Positions 26,421 through 35,702 of a stretch of 64,000 nucleotides of DNA are shown here, in pieces; the stretch's first letter is position 1; each line of letters starts with the position of its first letter. The position numbers and the translations under genes are program-made. The DNA comes from Planctomycetota bacterium (GTDB lineage: Bacteria > Planctomycetota > B15-G4). The stretch is from assembly GCA_020638905.1 (NCBI GenBank), contig JACKHP010000015.1:26196-90195 (forward strand), given 5' to 3'. The notes under the pieces were generated by a model. It saw only the letters and a program-made list of their open reading frames with translations, was not told the DNA's origin and did not search any database.

Positions 26421-27998
26421 ATGGCCCGTCGCGTCAAGAAGCCGCCGCTCGACCTGTCGGAGTTCGAGACCCGGGTCCACATCCGGCAGCTGCACGCCGA
26501 CGACTACGAGCGGCTGATCGAGATGCAGGCCGACTGCTTCCCCGGCATGCAGACCTGGGCCAAGGAGCAGATCGAGAGCCAGATCGCGACCTTCCCCGAA
26601 GGGCAGCTCGTGATCGAGTACGACGGCGACATCGTCGCCTCGTCGGCCAGCCTGATCGTCGACTTCCACGAGTACGAAGACTGGCACGACTGGAAGGTCA
26701 TCGCCGACTCGGGCTACATCCGCAACCACGATCCCGAGGGCGACACGCTCTACGGCATCGAGATCATGGTCGACCCCGAGTTCCGCGGGCACAAGCTCGC
26801 GCGACGGCTGTACGAGGCGCGTCGCAACCTGGCGCGCGAGAAGAACCTGCGGCGCAGCATCATCGGCGGACGCATCCCCAACTACCACAAGCACGCCGAC
26901 CACCTGTCGGCGCGCGAGTACGTCGAGGAGGTGCTGCAGAAGAACATCTACGACCCGGTGCTCACGACGCAGCTCGCGAACGGCTTCCGGCTCGTGAAGC
27001 TGATCCCGAACTACTTCCCGTCGGACACCGACTCGTGCGGCTACGCGACGTTCCTCGAGTGGGTCAACCTCGACCACGTCGAGGAGGGCGCGCGCAAGAT
27101 CCAGGCCGTGCACTGGGTGCGCCTGTGTCTCGTGCAGTACCGCATGCGCAGCGTCGAGTCGTTCGAGGAGTTCGCCAAGCAGGCCTCGACCTTCGTCGAC
27201 CTGGCGAGCGACTACAAGAGCGACTTCGTCGTCTTCCCCGAGCTCTTCACGACGCAGCTGCTGTCGATCGTCGACGCGCCTTCGCCGTCGGTGGCGGCGC
27301 GCAAGCTGGCCGAGTACAGCGAGCGCTACCTCGAGCTCTTCACCGACATGGCGGTGTCGTACAACATCAACATCATCGGCGGGTCCCAGTTCGTGGTCGA
27401 GGACGACCGCCTGTTCAACGTCTCGTACCTGTTCCGCCGCGACGGGACGATCGGCAAGCAGTACAAGATCCACATCACGCCGAACGAGCGGAAGTGGTGG
27501 GGCGTGAACCCCGGACGCAAGGTCGAGGTGTTCGACACCGACCGCGGCAAGATCGCGATCCTGATCTGCTACGACATCGAGTTCCCCGAGCTGGCCCGCG
27601 TGGCGACGGCGAAGGGCGCGAAGATCATCTTCGTGCCGTTCAACACCGACGAGCGCTACAGCTACCTGCGCGTGCGGCACTGCGCCCAGGCGCGGGCCAT
27701 CGAGAACCAGATCTACACGGCCATCGCGGGCTGCGCCGGCATCGTGCCCTTCGTCGACAACGCCGACCTGCACTATGCGCAGTGCGGCATCTTCACGCCG
27801 TCCGACTTCCCGTTCGCGCGCGACGCGGTGGCCAGCGAGAGCATGCCGAACATCGAGACGATCGTGGTGCACGACGTCGACCTCGAGCTGCTGCGCAAGA
27901 ACCGCCAGTCGGGCACGGTGCGCCCGTGGACCGACCGCATGCGCGAGATCTACTCGGTGAAGTACGAGGATCCCGACGAGGGGACGATCGAGTGCTGA
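26421..27998 (+). CDS. GNAT acetyltransferase fused to a nitrilase-family amidohydrolase
   Basis: 525 residues. The ATG at 26421 has GGAG six bases upstream. The N-terminal domain (about 15-195) is a GNAT acyl-CoA transferase (VHIRQLHADDYERLIEMQAD; core YGIEIMVDPEFRGHKLARRL). The C-terminal domain (about 220-515) is a carbon-nitrogen hydrolase with the Glu-Lys-Cys triad: Glu274 in VFPELFT, Lys349 in QYKIHITPNE, and Cys383 in ILICYDIEFPE. This fusion is a known family whose substrate is not established. The likely chemistry is amide hydrolysis coupled to N-acylation of a small molecule. It is cytoplasmic. An AmpG-like permease gene begins seven bases downstream and is probably co-transcribed, which hints at an imported amide or amino-sugar substrate. 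Confidence 0.95.
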   Translation: MARRVKKPPLDLSEFETRVHIRQLHADDYERLIEMQADCFPGMQTWAKEQIESQIATFPEGQLVIEYDGDIVASSASLIVDFHEYEDWHDWKVIADSGYIRNHDPEGDTLYGIEIMVDPEFRGHKLARRLYEARRNLAREKNLRRSIIGGRIPNYHKHADHLSAREYVEEVLQKNIYDPVLTTQLANGFRLVKLIPNYFPSDTDSCGYATFLEWVNLDHVEEGARKIQAVHWVRLCLVQYRMRSVESFEEFAKQASTFVDLASDYKSDFVVFPELFTTQLLSIVDAPSPSVAARKLAEYSERYLELFTDMAVSYNINIIGGSQFVVEDDRLFNVSYLFRRDGTIGKQYKIHITPNERKWWGVNPGRKVEVFDTDRGKIAILICYDIEFPELARVATAKGAKIIFVPFNTDERYSYLRVRHCAQARAIENQIYTAIAGCAGIVPFVDNADLHYAQCGIFTPSDFPFARDAVASESMPNIETIVVHDVDLELLRKNRQSGTVRPWTDRMREIYSVKYEDPDEGTIEC

Positions 27999-28005
27999 CG
28001 GCCCG

Positions 28006-29283
28006 GTGAACCTGCTCGCCAGCCGCCGCGGGCGCGCCTTCCTGTTCTCGGCGCTGTACCTCTCCGAGGGCGCTCCGATCGGCTGGCTGTGGTGGGCGCT
28101 GCCCGCGCGGTTGCGCGAGTCGGGCGCCGACGTCGAGCGCATCACCGCGCTGACCGCGTCGCTGACGCTGGTCTGGGCGGCCAAGGCGCTCTGGGCTCCG
28201 GTGGTCGACGGATTGCGCGGTCGGCGCTGGGGATACCGCGGTTGGGCCGTGGCCGCGCAGCTCGCCATGGGGGCCACGCTGCTCCCGCTCCTGGCGCGGC
28301 CCGACCTGTCCGCCCCGGACGCGCTGCTGCCGGTGCTGCTGCTGCACGCGATCTGCGCGGCCACGCAGGACGTGGCGGTCGACGGCCTGGCCGTCTCGAC
28401 TCTGCCGCTCGACGAGCGCGGCTCGGCCAACGGCTGGATGCAGGCCGGCATGCTGCTCGGGCGCGGCACCTTCGCGGCGCTGGCCCTGAGCGCCGACGAC
28501 TGGACGTCCGTCGTGGCCGCGCTCGTGACCGTCACCTCGAGCACCTCGCTGCTGCTCGTGTTCTGCGCGCGCGAGCCCGCGTCCGACGACGCGGCGGGCG
28601 ACGCCTCGGTGCGCGGCGACGCTCCGGCGCGCCCGCGGTTCGCGGCGCGCGTGGAGGCCCGGCTGCGGCTCCTGGCCGATGCGTTCCTCACCCGGCGCAC
28701 GCTGTGCGGCCTGCTCTTCGCGCTCATCGGCGGGGCGGCCTTCGAGGCCTCGGCGGGCACGGCCAACGTGCTGCTCGTCGACCTGGGCGTCCCGTCCGAC
28801 ACGCTGGGCGTCTTCTACGGCGCGATCGTTCTGGTCTGCATGGCCGCCGGCGCGCTGCTCGGCGGACGCCTCTCCGATCGCGTCCCGCGTCTGCGCGCGA
28901 CCCGCGCGGCGGTGCTCGCCACGGCGGCCGCGGTCACGGCGCTCGCGCTGGGCGTGCTGGCCGACCTGCCGCCCACGCTGCTGCTCGTGCTGCTGGGAGC
29001 GGTCTACGTCGTGCTGGGCGCGTTCACGTCGATCTCGTACGCGCTCTTCATGGACCTCACCGATCCGCGCGTCCCCGCCACGCAGGTGAGCGCCTTCATG
29101 GGCGTGACCAACCTGTGCGAGTCGTGGGCCCTGGGCCTGACCGGCACGCTCGTCGTCGAGCTGCACGACGCGCACGGCGAACACGCCTACGCCTGGGCCT
29201 GGCTGCTCATGAGCGCCGTGTCGCTGCTGGCGCTGCTGCCGCTCGCCGGCTGCCGCGCGCCGCGTCGGCTGGCCGCCGACTGA
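28006..29283 (+). CDS. MFS permease, AmpG-like
   Basis: 425 residues with about 12 predicted membrane helices. The GTG at 28006 lies seven bases after the preceding stop. The opening (FLFSALYLSEGAPIGWLWWA) and VWAAKALWAPVVDGLRGRRW resemble the AmpG/acetyl-CoA transporter branch of the major facilitator superfamily, which in Gram-negative bacteria imports anhydro-muropeptides. The charged loop of that branch is seen as GGRLSDRVPRLRATRAAV. A hydrophilic insert of about 35 residues (about 190-225) separates the two halves. Operon position behind an amidohydrolase fits uptake of an amide-containing compound. The specific solute is not shown by the sequence. Confidence 0.85.
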   Translation: MNLLASRRGRAFLFSALYLSEGAPIGWLWWALPARLRESGADVERITALTASLTLVWAAKALWAPVVDGLRGRRWGYRGWAVAAQLAMGATLLPLLARPDLSAPDALLPVLLLHAICAATQDVAVDGLAVSTLPLDERGSANGWMQAGMLLGRGTFAALALSADDWTSVVAALVTVTSSTSLLLVFCAREPASDDAAGDASVRGDAPARPRFAARVEARLRLLADAFLTRRTLCGLLFALIGGAAFEASAGTANVLLVDLGVPSDTLGVFYGAIVLVCMAAGALLGGRLSDRVPRLRATRAAVLATAAAVTALALGVLADLPPTLLLVLLGAVYVVLGAFTSISYALFMDLTDPRVPATQVSAFMGVTNLCESWALGLTGTLVVELHDAHGEHAYAWAWLLMSAVSLLALLPLAGCRAPRRLAAD

Positions 29284-29509
29284 CGCCGCGGCCTCCGGCG
29301 TGCGGGGACGACACGCGTCGTCCCGGCCCGAGCCCGCGGCGCCGCGGGACCGGACCGGACGGGCGTCGGCTCCTCGCGCAACCCGCGCGCGGGGGCGCGG
29401 TTCGATGCGCCCCGTGCGACACCGGGTCGCACGAGCCCCGACGCCGGGCGGCCCCGACCGCGTCCGGCAGCGAGCGTCCCGCCATCCGCCCTGGGAGGAG
29501 TCCGTCCCC

Positions 29510-31234
29510 ATGTCGCCTTCGATCCTGTCCGCCGTGCTGTGGAGCGCCTCGCTCGTCGTGTCCGACGGCGAACCGCCTGCGCCTGCGCCCGCGCCCGAGG
29601 CGCCGATCACGAGCGTCGTCGTCTTCCCGCAGCACGCCGAGATCACGCGCGAGATGGAGATCGACGCCCGGGCCGGAGCGAACCTCGTCACGTTCCACGA
29701 CCTCGTCCCGTACCTCAACCCGCACACGTTGCGCGCCAGCGCCGGCGACGGCGCGCGCATCACCGGCACCGAGTTGCGCACGGTCTTCCTCGAGGAGTCG
29801 CTCTCGGAGGAGATCGCGGCGCTCGACCGCGCGATCCTCGAGGCGGCCGACGCGCGTGCGGCCGAGACGCGCAACGAGGCGCGCCTGAAGGAAGAGGTGC
29901 TCTTCTACGGCGCCGTCAAGGAGCGCCTGTCGGCCGACATGGGCCGCCAGCTCGCCGAGGGCGAGGTCGCGGTGGACGGCTGGAAGCAGGTGCTCGGCTT
30001 CGTGAACGACGGGCTGCTCGACTGCGACGTGCGCGCCGGCGAGCTCGGGCAGCGCATGCGCGAGCTGGACCGCAAGCTCGCCACGCTCTCGCAGGAGCGC
30101 AAGGAGTACGCCGGACAGAAGCCGAAGGAGGTCAAGGAGGTGGCCGTCTCGTTCGACTCCGACGGCGCGGGGCCGCGCAAGGTGCAGATCCACTACATCG
30201 TCGACGCGGCGGTCTGGAAGCCGAGCTACGACGTGCACCTCGACCGCGCGACGGGCGAGATCGAGGTCGTCGGCTACGGGCAGATCGTCCAGTGGACCGG
30301 CGAGGCCTGGCCGGACGTGGAGCTCACGCTGGCGATGAGCCGTCCCGACTTCGAACTCGCGGTGCCCGAGCTGCAGCCGCTGCTCGCCAGCCTCGACGAC
30401 GGCGAGATGGCGCAGCTCGCCAAGGAGGTCTCGTTCCTCGGGTCGTCGGCCTCCGACCAGGTGCAGAAGTGGTCCGAGACGCGCTTCCAGCGCAGCCAGG
30501 ACCGCGAGACGTTCCGGCGCAACCTCGAGCAGCTCTCGCGTCGCTCGGACCAGCACCTCGCGCAGTACGGGCTGAATCGGCGCCTCATCGAGGGTGCGCT
30601 GACGCGCCTGGCCGACCGCTTCGCCGCGGTGCGCTACGAGATCCCGCGGCGCGAGTCGATCCCCTACGACAGCTCGCCGCACAAGGTGGTGGCCTTCTCG
30701 GCGCGCATGCCCGCGCGGCTCGAGTACGTCGCGACGCCGGCGCTGGGCAACTCGGTCATGCTGCGCGGCGAGATCGTGAACGGGACGGGCGTCCCGGTGC
30801 TCGAAGGCGGCGCGTCGCTCTTCGTCGACGGCTCGTACGTCGGCGCGGGACAGGTGACGTCCGCCGCGCAGAACGAGCCGCTGGCGTTCAGCTTCGGGCC
30901 CGACGACGCGCTCGTGGTCAAGCGCGAGCTCGTGACGCGCGACGTGAAGGGACCCGAGGCCTTCCGCCAGTCGCAGGTCATCACGTACCACTACGCGATC
31001 ACGGTCGAGAACTTCAACGAGCGTGCCGTCGAGGTCGAGGTCGACGACCAGATCCCGGTCAGCAAGACGGACGACATCCAGGTGACCTTCCTGGGAGCCG
31101 ACGTCGAGCCCGAGATCGACGAGACGTCCGGCACGCTGCGCTGGGAGCTCGGGATCGCGGCGGGGGCCACGAGCACGATCGACTACAGCTTCTCGGTCGA
31201 GTGCCCCGTGGGACGCGACGTGCACTGGAACTGA
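29510..31234 (+). CDS. DUF4139/DUF4140 (MuiA-family) protein
   Basis: 574 residues. GGAGGAG precedes the ATG at 29510. The N-terminal segment (SPSILSAVLWSASLVVSDGE) is a likely signal peptide. Residues about 30-130 match the DUF4140 pattern (ITSVVVFPQHAEITREMEID). A long coiled coil covers about 105-205. The C-terminal DUF4139 beta-rich region starts at IHYIVDAAVWKPSYDVHLDR and ends with LRWELGIAAGATSTIDYSFS. The family is called mucoidy inhibitor A-like after one member; its biochemical role is unknown. It is probably periplasmic. It is monocistronic and ends at a strong bidirectional hairpin. Confidence 0.9.
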   Translation: MSPSILSAVLWSASLVVSDGEPPAPAPAPEAPITSVVVFPQHAEITREMEIDARAGANLVTFHDLVPYLNPHTLRASAGDGARITGTELRTVFLEESLSEEIAALDRAILEAADARAAETRNEARLKEEVLFYGAVKERLSADMGRQLAEGEVAVDGWKQVLGFVNDGLLDCDVRAGELGQRMRELDRKLATLSQERKEYAGQKPKEVKEVAVSFDSDGAGPRKVQIHYIVDAAVWKPSYDVHLDRATGEIEVVGYGQIVQWTGEAWPDVELTLAMSRPDFELAVPELQPLLASLDDGEMAQLAKEVSFLGSSASDQVQKWSETRFQRSQDRETFRRNLEQLSRRSDQHLAQYGLNRRLIEGALTRLADRFAAVRYEIPRRESIPYDSSPHKVVAFSARMPARLEYVATPALGNSVMLRGEIVNGTGVPVLEGGASLFVDGSYVGAGQVTSAAQNEPLAFSFGPDDALVVKRELVTRDVKGPEAFRQSQVITYHYAITVENFNERAVEVEVDDQIPVSKTDDIQVTFLGADVEPEIDETSGTLRWELGIAAGATSTIDYSFSVECPVGRDVHWN

Positions 31235-31241
31235 CGATCCG

Positions 31242-31275
31242 TGAGCGCGGGCTTCGCGACGCGGGCCCGCGCTCA
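31242..31275. terminator. Bidirectional terminator hairpin
   Basis: A perfect 11-bp stem (TGAGCGCGGGC and complement) with a 12-base loop between convergent genes. It overlaps the stop codon of the minus-strand thioredoxin-like gene. No U-tract. Confidence 0.6.
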
Positions 31276-32241
31276 GTGAGCTCCCGCCGCACCGGTCGCG
31301 GACTTCGTCTCGAGCGAGGTCCGCAGGCTCGCGATCTGCCCGGACGTGAGCGTGCTGTCGGCGCGCTCGAGCATCGAGACGAAGTGGTCGATCTCGGCGG
31401 GCGCGACCGGGAAGCCGATGTTGCCGTCGGGTCCGTCGGAGTCGGCCAGCGGACGCAGGTCGGCGTCGAGGAACGCGAACCACGGGATGCCGCCGCCCTC
31501 GCCCCGACGCAGCAGCGTCGCCACGAGCATGCCGTTCGTCATGCGCTCCTGGTCGATCTTCACGTCGACGAAGGCCGAGCCGAGGATGGCCGCGACCTCG
31601 GGACGCGCCATCCAGTCCTCGAGCTTGTGGCACCAGCCGCACCACGGGGCTCCGAGGTGCACGAAGAGGCGCCGGCCGCTCGCGCGCGCCTCGTCCTGGG
31701 CGGCGGCCAGCACCTGCGCGACGTCGCGTGGCGGGGCCTCGTGGGCCTTCAGGAAGGCGAGCACCTTCTGCGGGTCGTGCTTCGGCCCGTCCTCGAGCGA
31801 ACCCGTCTCTTGATGGACGACGGCCCGGCCGTCGGCGTCGACCACGGTCAGGTACGGGTAGCCGTGGGCCTTGTGATCCGCGCCGAGGCGCGCGGCCAGA
31901 TCGGCGTGCTTGTCTCCGTGTCCGACGTCGACGTGCACGAGTTCGTACTCGTAGAGCATCTCGCGCCTGCAGTCGGGATCGGTGTGCAGCGTCTCGTCGA
32001 GCAGGTGGCACCAGCCGCACCAGTTGCCGCCCCACATCACGAGCACGCGCTTGTTCTCCTTGCGCGCCTTCGCCACGGCGTCGGCGAGCAACACGTTCGC
32101 GTCGGCCGCCTCGTCGTAGATCGGCGCGCGTGCGGCATGGGACGCGTCCGTCGCGACGTCCTGCGCAGTGGACGGAGCCGGCAGCGCGGCGAGCAGCGCC
32201 GCGATCACGAACGGGACGAACGACCGGTGCGCGCGCGCCAT
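31273..32241 (-). CDS. Exported protein with two thioredoxin-like domains
   Basis: 322 residues. The ATG at 32241 has GAGGAGG upstream. The signal peptide is FVPFVIAALLAALPAPSTAQ. Two thioredoxin folds each keep a CGWC redox motif: Cys75/Cys78 in GNWCGWCHLLDE and Cys201/Cys204 in APWCGWCHKLEDW. The second fold has the expected cis-proline region (GGGIPWFAFLD). This resembles DUF255/thioredoxin_7 proteins of the periplasm, which reduce or isomerise disulfides or assist cytochrome maturation. The duplicated domain in one chain is less usual. A -10 TAGGCT lies 29 bases upstream. Confidence 0.9.
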   Translation of the reverse strand: MARAHRSFVPFVIAALLAALPAPSTAQDVATDASHAARAPIYDEAADANVLLADAVAKARKENKRVLVMWGGNWCGWCHLLDETLHTDPDCRREMLYEYELVHVDVGHGDKHADLAARLGADHKAHGYPYLTVVDADGRAVVHQETGSLEDGPKHDPQKVLAFLKAHEAPPRDVAQVLAAAQDEARASGRRLFVHLGAPWCGWCHKLEDWMARPEVAAILGSAFVDVKIDQERMTNGMLVATLLRRGEGGGIPWFAFLDADLRPLADSDGPDGNIGFPVAPAEIDHFVSMLERADSTLTSGQIASLRTSLETKSATGAAGAH

Positions 32242-32269
32242 GGCGACCTCCTCGAGGGGTTCGCCCACG

Positions 32270-32278
32270 AGCCTACAC
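32270..32278 (-). promoter_or_regulatory. -10 promoter element (GTGTAGGCT)
   Basis: Minus-strand TAGGCT preceded by TG. It places initiation about 20 bases before the start codon of the double-thioredoxin gene, leaving room for its GAGGAGG. Confidence 0.4.
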
Positions 32279-32407
32279 CCGTCGGCGCGTGCGGTGAACC
32301 GAGGAGATCGACGGGCCGGGGTGAGGCGGGGACGACGGGTCGACGACGCGCGAGGTCGTCCGTGCCGAGTTCGCACACCGGTCGGCACGCGCACCGACGA
32401 GGTGCGC

Positions 32408-32764
32408 TCAGTCGTGCGCGGCGTCGTCGCCGGGTGCGGGACGCAGCGCGGCGGCCGGATCGATCGTGGTGCGCGGGTCGAACGGGACGCCGGCGCGGTC
32501 GGCGGCGCGTCCCAGGCGCTGGGCACCGACGGGCGTGGTCGCGGCCACGAACACGATCGTGAGCAGCGCCTGGGTCCAGGCGTGGACGTCGCCGTCGTGC
32601 AGCGCGGCGCCGATCAGGAGCAGTCCCACGCCCAGCGGCGCGGCCTTCGAGACGGCGGACATGCGCGCGAAGGTGTCGGGCATGCGCAGGGCGCCCACCG
32701 CGGCGAGCAGCGTGAAGAGCGCGCCGAGCACGAGCAGGGCGGCGATCAGCGCCTCGGCGATCAC
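32408..32764 (-). CDS. mnhG: Na+/H+ antiporter subunit G
   Basis: 118 residues with three membrane helices. ALRMPDTFARMSAVSKAAPLG is the signature of the MrpG/MnhG/PhaG family. It is the last gene of the seven-gene Mrp operon; its ATG overlaps the mnhF stop by four bases. The Mrp complex is a multi-subunit Na+ (or K+)/H+ antiporter of the cytoplasmic membrane, and the small subunits are needed for its assembly. The C-terminal tail after VGAQRLGRAADR is hydrophilic. Confidence 0.93.
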   Translation of the reverse strand: MIAEALIAALLVLGALFTLLAAVGALRMPDTFARMSAVSKAAPLGVGLLLIGAALHDGDVHAWTQALLTIVFVAATTPVGAQRLGRAADRAGVPFDPRTTIDPAAALRPAPGDDAAHD

Positions 32765-33024
32765 GACCTGCGCTCCACGAGGCGCGCCAGCGCGAGCGTG
32801 CCGAGGAAGGCGACCAGCGCCACGACCAGGGCCACGTCCAGCAGGACCGGCTGGGCGGTCACGATCGAGAGTCCGGCCGCGCCGCCGACGAGCACGAAGC
32901 CGGCCAGGTCGAGGGCCAGCACCCGGTCGGCCGCGTGCGGACCGCGCAGCGCGCGGAACCCGGCCAGCACGAACGCCAGTCCGAGCGCGGGCAGCACGAA
33001 GAACAGCGTCGCGTCCTCGATCAT
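32761..33024 (-). CDS. mnhF: Na+/H+ antiporter subunit F
   Basis: 87 residues with three membrane helices. RGPHAADRVLALDLAGFVLVG carries the GP-x-x-x-DR motif typical of MrpF. The start at 33024 overlaps the mnhE stop by four bases and the stop overlaps mnhG by four, so the start is fixed by context. Confidence 0.93.
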   Translation of the reverse strand: MIEDATLFFVLPALGLAFVLAGFRALRGPHAADRVLALDLAGFVLVGGAAGLSIVTAQPVLLDVALVVALVAFLGTLALARLVERRS

Positions 33025-33485
33025 GCGAAGAGTTCCAGCAGGCGACGTTCGAAGCCGTCGCGGATCGAGCACCGCACGTGCTCGGGATCGCCGTCGAGGA
33101 TGTCGTGCACCCACAGCGTGCGTCCGTCGGGCGACACGTCGAGGCTGAGCGTGCCGGGCGTGAGGGTCACGAGGTGCGCCAGCAGCGCGATCGCCGCCGG
33201 GTCGGTGAGCCGCAGCGGGACGGCCACGACGCACGGACGCACGCGGCGCTCGTCGAGCACGCAGGCCGCCACGCGCAGGTTCGCCACGAGCATCTCCTTC
33301 AGCACGAAGAGCAGCAGGGCCACGAGCCGCGGCAGCTTGCGCAGCGACGTCCAGCGCGGGGCGGGACAGGGCAGCCAGCGCGTGACGAGCCAGGCCACGA
33401 GCAGGCCGAGCGCGGCGTTGGCCGGACTCGCCTCGGCGGTGAGCCCGATCCAGATCAGCGCCAGCAGCAGCGTGAAGGGAGTCAT
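33021..33485 (-). CDS. mnhE: Na+/H+ antiporter subunit E
   Basis: 154 residues. Two N-terminal membrane helices (LLLALIWIGLTAEASPANAA) are followed by a cytoplasmic domain with TLTPGTLSLDVSPDGRTLWV, the family hallmark. The ATG at 33485 overlaps the mnhD stop by four bases. It is a subunit of the Mrp antiporter. Confidence 0.93.
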   Translation of the reverse strand: MTPFTLLLALIWIGLTAEASPANAALGLLVAWLVTRWLPCPAPRWTSLRKLPRLVALLLFVLKEMLVANLRVAACVLDERRVRPCVVAVPLRLTDPAAIALLAHLVTLTPGTLSLDVSPDGRTLWVHDILDGDPEHVRCSIRDGFERRLLELFA

Positions 33486-34945
33486 CCGGCGCCTCCCACG
33501 AGGCGCAGGTACTCGACCGGCGCGAGGAGCTGCTCGGCCGCGCCGCGTGCGAACTGCACGAGCGGTTCGGCCGACGCCGCGAGCAGCAGCGAGACGACCA
33601 CCAGCAGCGCGGCGCCCGACGCCCGCGACGGACGCACGAGGGATGTCTCGGCGTCGGGCTCGGCCTTCCAGAAGGCCTGGTCCCAGATCTTCGACATCGA
33701 GAAGACGGTCAGCAGGCCGACGGCCACCGCGAGGCCGGTGGCCGTCCACGCCTCGGCGTCGAGGCCGGCGCGCACGAGGGCCAGCTTGGCCCAGAAGCCC
33801 GAGAACGGCGGGACGCCCGCGAGCGAGAGCGCGGCCAGTCCGAACAGCGCGGCCAGCTTCGGTGCGCCGCGCAGCAGCCCGCCGAGGCGCGCGAGTTCGC
33901 CCGTCCCGCGCGAACGCTCGATGCAGGCGGAGACCAGGAACAGCGCCGTCTTCACGACGATGTGGTGCAGCAGGTAGACCACCGCGCCCGCCATGGCGAG
34001 CGGCGTGAGCAGGCCCGGTCCGAGCAGCATGTACCCGATCTGGCTCACGATGTGGAACGAGAGGATCGTGCGCAGGTCCTTGCCCGCCACGGCGCCCAGC
34101 ACGCCCACGAGCATCGTCACGCACGCGGCGCCGAGCACCACGTCCGGCAGCGCGAGGCCGAGCGGCGCGAAGATCAGGGTGTGCACCCTGAAGAGCGCGT
34201 AGACGCCGACCTTGGTGAGCAGTCCCGAGAAGAGCGCCGCGGTGAGCGGCGCCGTGTGCGGGTAGCTGCCCGGCAGCCACAGGTGCAGCGGGACGAGCGC
34301 GGCCTTCGACGCGAACGCCAGCAGGTAGAGCACGGACAGCAGCAGCGCCGTCCCGTGCGGGACGTCGGGCAGGCGCCGCGCGACGTCGGCCATGTTGAGC
34401 GCGCCGGTCGCGGCGTACGTGAGTCCCACGGCGGTGAGCAGCAGGAGCGACGCGAGCAGGCTGGGCAGCGTGTAGACCAGTCCCGCGCGCACCTCCCCGG
34501 GACGGGCCTCGAGCGCGATGAGCGCGAACGAGGCCATGAGCATGACCTCGAAGCCGACGTACAGGTTGAACAGGTCGCCGGTCAGGAAGGAGAGGCACAC
34601 GCCGGCCAGCAGGATCGGCGCGAGCACGCCGCGCAGCGCGGCGCGTCCCTCGCCGTCGTCGGAGAGGGCGACGGCCAGGCCCACGAGGCCGGTCACGAGC
34701 ACGAGCGCCGACGAGAGCCGGTCGGCCACGAGCGTGATCGCGATGGGGGGCGTCCAGCCGCCGACGCCCAGCACGGCGAGCGCGCCGTCGGCGGTGTGCG
34801 CGACGAGGGCCGCGCCCGCCGCGGCGATGGCGGCGGACGCGCCGAGCAGCGCCAGCCGTCCCGCGCCGCGACGCGAGCGCAGCAGGAGCGCGACGACCGC
34901 CGCGAGCAGCGGCGCCACGATCGGCAGCACGAGCCAGCCGTTCAC
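33482..34945 (-). CDS. mnhD: Na+/H+ antiporter subunit D
   Basis: 487 residues with about 14 membrane helices, homologous to complex I antiporter-like subunits (NuoM/NuoN). Family features seen include GLLTKVGVYALFRVHTLIFA, the MLLGPGLLTPLAMAGAVVYLLHHI helix region (cut here into GLLTPLAMAGAVVYLL and HHIVVKTALFLVSACIE), and PPFSGFWAKLALVRAGL. The conserved lysines of the proton path are in TKVG and VVKTALF. The start overlaps the mnhC stop by four bases. It works with subunit A to exchange cations for protons. Confidence 0.94.
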   Translation of the reverse strand: MNGWLVLPIVAPLLAAVVALLLRSRRGAGRLALLGASAAIAAAGAALVAHTADGALAVLGVGGWTPPIAITLVADRLSSALVLVTGLVGLAVALSDDGEGRAALRGVLAPILLAGVCLSFLTGDLFNLYVGFEVMLMASFALIALEARPGEVRAGLVYTLPSLLASLLLLTAVGLTYAATGALNMADVARRLPDVPHGTALLLSVLYLLAFASKAALVPLHLWLPGSYPHTAPLTAALFSGLLTKVGVYALFRVHTLIFAPLGLALPDVVLGAACVTMLVGVLGAVAGKDLRTILSFHIVSQIGYMLLGPGLLTPLAMAGAVVYLLHHIVVKTALFLVSACIERSRGTGELARLGGLLRGAPKLAALFGLAALSLAGVPPFSGFWAKLALVRAGLDAEAWTATGLAVAVGLLTVFSMSKIWDQAFWKAEPDAETSLVRPSRASGAALLVVVSLLLAASAEPLVQFARGAAEQLLAPVEYLRLVGGAG

Positions 34946-35295
34946 GGGACGTCCCCCGTCGCCGGCGGATCGACGAGGTCGTCGCCACGCAACTGCGCCT
35001 GACGCCGTACGAGCGCGAGCACGAAAGCCTGCACGCCGAGTCCGATCACGATCGCCGTGAGCACGAGCGCCTGGGGCACCGGGTCGGCGTGTCCCGCGGG
35101 CGGCAGCAGCTCGCCCGGGGCCACGAGCGGCGCCGGATCGGGCAGGTCGCGCGCCGCGCCGAGCAGCATGAGGTTGGCCGCGTGCCCGAGCAGCGCGACG
35201 CCGAGAACGAGCTCGAGCAGTCGCCGCCGCATCAGCAGCAGCAGGCCGCAGGCGCCGAGCACTCCCACGAGCAGGGGCGTGGCGAGCGAGAGCAT
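34942..35295 (-). CDS. mnhC: Na+/H+ antiporter subunit C
   Basis: 117 residues with three membrane helices, a NuoK homologue. ELVLGVALLGHAANLMLLGA and the helix QALVLTAIVIGLGVQAFVLA are the MrpC signatures. The ATG shares its A with the mnhB stop (TGATG). Length is typical of the family. Confidence 0.94.
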   Translation of the reverse strand: MLSLATPLLVGVLGACGLLLLMRRRLLELVLGVALLGHAANLMLLGAARDLPDPAPLVAPGELLPPAGHADPVPQALVLTAIVIGLGVQAFVLALVRRQAQLRGDDLVDPPATGDVP

Positions 35296-35702
35296 CAGCC
35301 GTCCTCCAGGAAGGACAGCACGCAGGCCAGGGTCACGCCGACCACCGCGAGCATCACGCCCAGGTCGAACAGCACGGGCGTGCCGAGCTTGCCGAAGCCG
35401 GGCACCGGCTGCGACCACCACGCGGCGTCGAGCAGTCCGTCGCCGGCGAGGCCGACGAGCGCGGCCAGGAGCGCGAGCGCCAGTCCGACGGCGACGAGCG
35501 CGAGCGGGTCGACGCGCAGCACGCGGCGCAGCGCGGCGCCGCCCTCGGCCAACGCGACGAGCACGAGCGCGGCGGCGGCCACGAGTCCGCCCACGAAGCC
35601 GCCGCCGGGATCGTCGTGTCCGCGCGCCAGGAGCACGAGCGAGAACACGAGCATGACCGGCGCCAGCACCCGGGTGGCGCGCGCGAGCAGCAGGGGATTC
35701 AC
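35295..35702 (-). CDS. mnhB: Na+/H+ antiporter subunit B
   Basis: 135 residues with about four membrane helices. ARGHDDPGGGFVGGLVAAAA is the hallmark GH-x-x-PGGGF-x-GG of MrpB. A GTG start at 35702 overlaps the mnhA stop by four bases (GTGA). The C-terminus GTPVLFDLGVMLAVVGVTLA is also typical. Confidence 0.94.
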   Translation of the reverse strand: MNPLLLARATRVLAPVMLVFSLVLLARGHDDPGGGFVGGLVAAAALVLVALAEGGAALRRVLRVDPLALVAVGLALALLAALVGLAGDGLLDAAWWSQPVPGFGKLGTPVLFDLGVMLAVVGVTLACVLSFLEDG

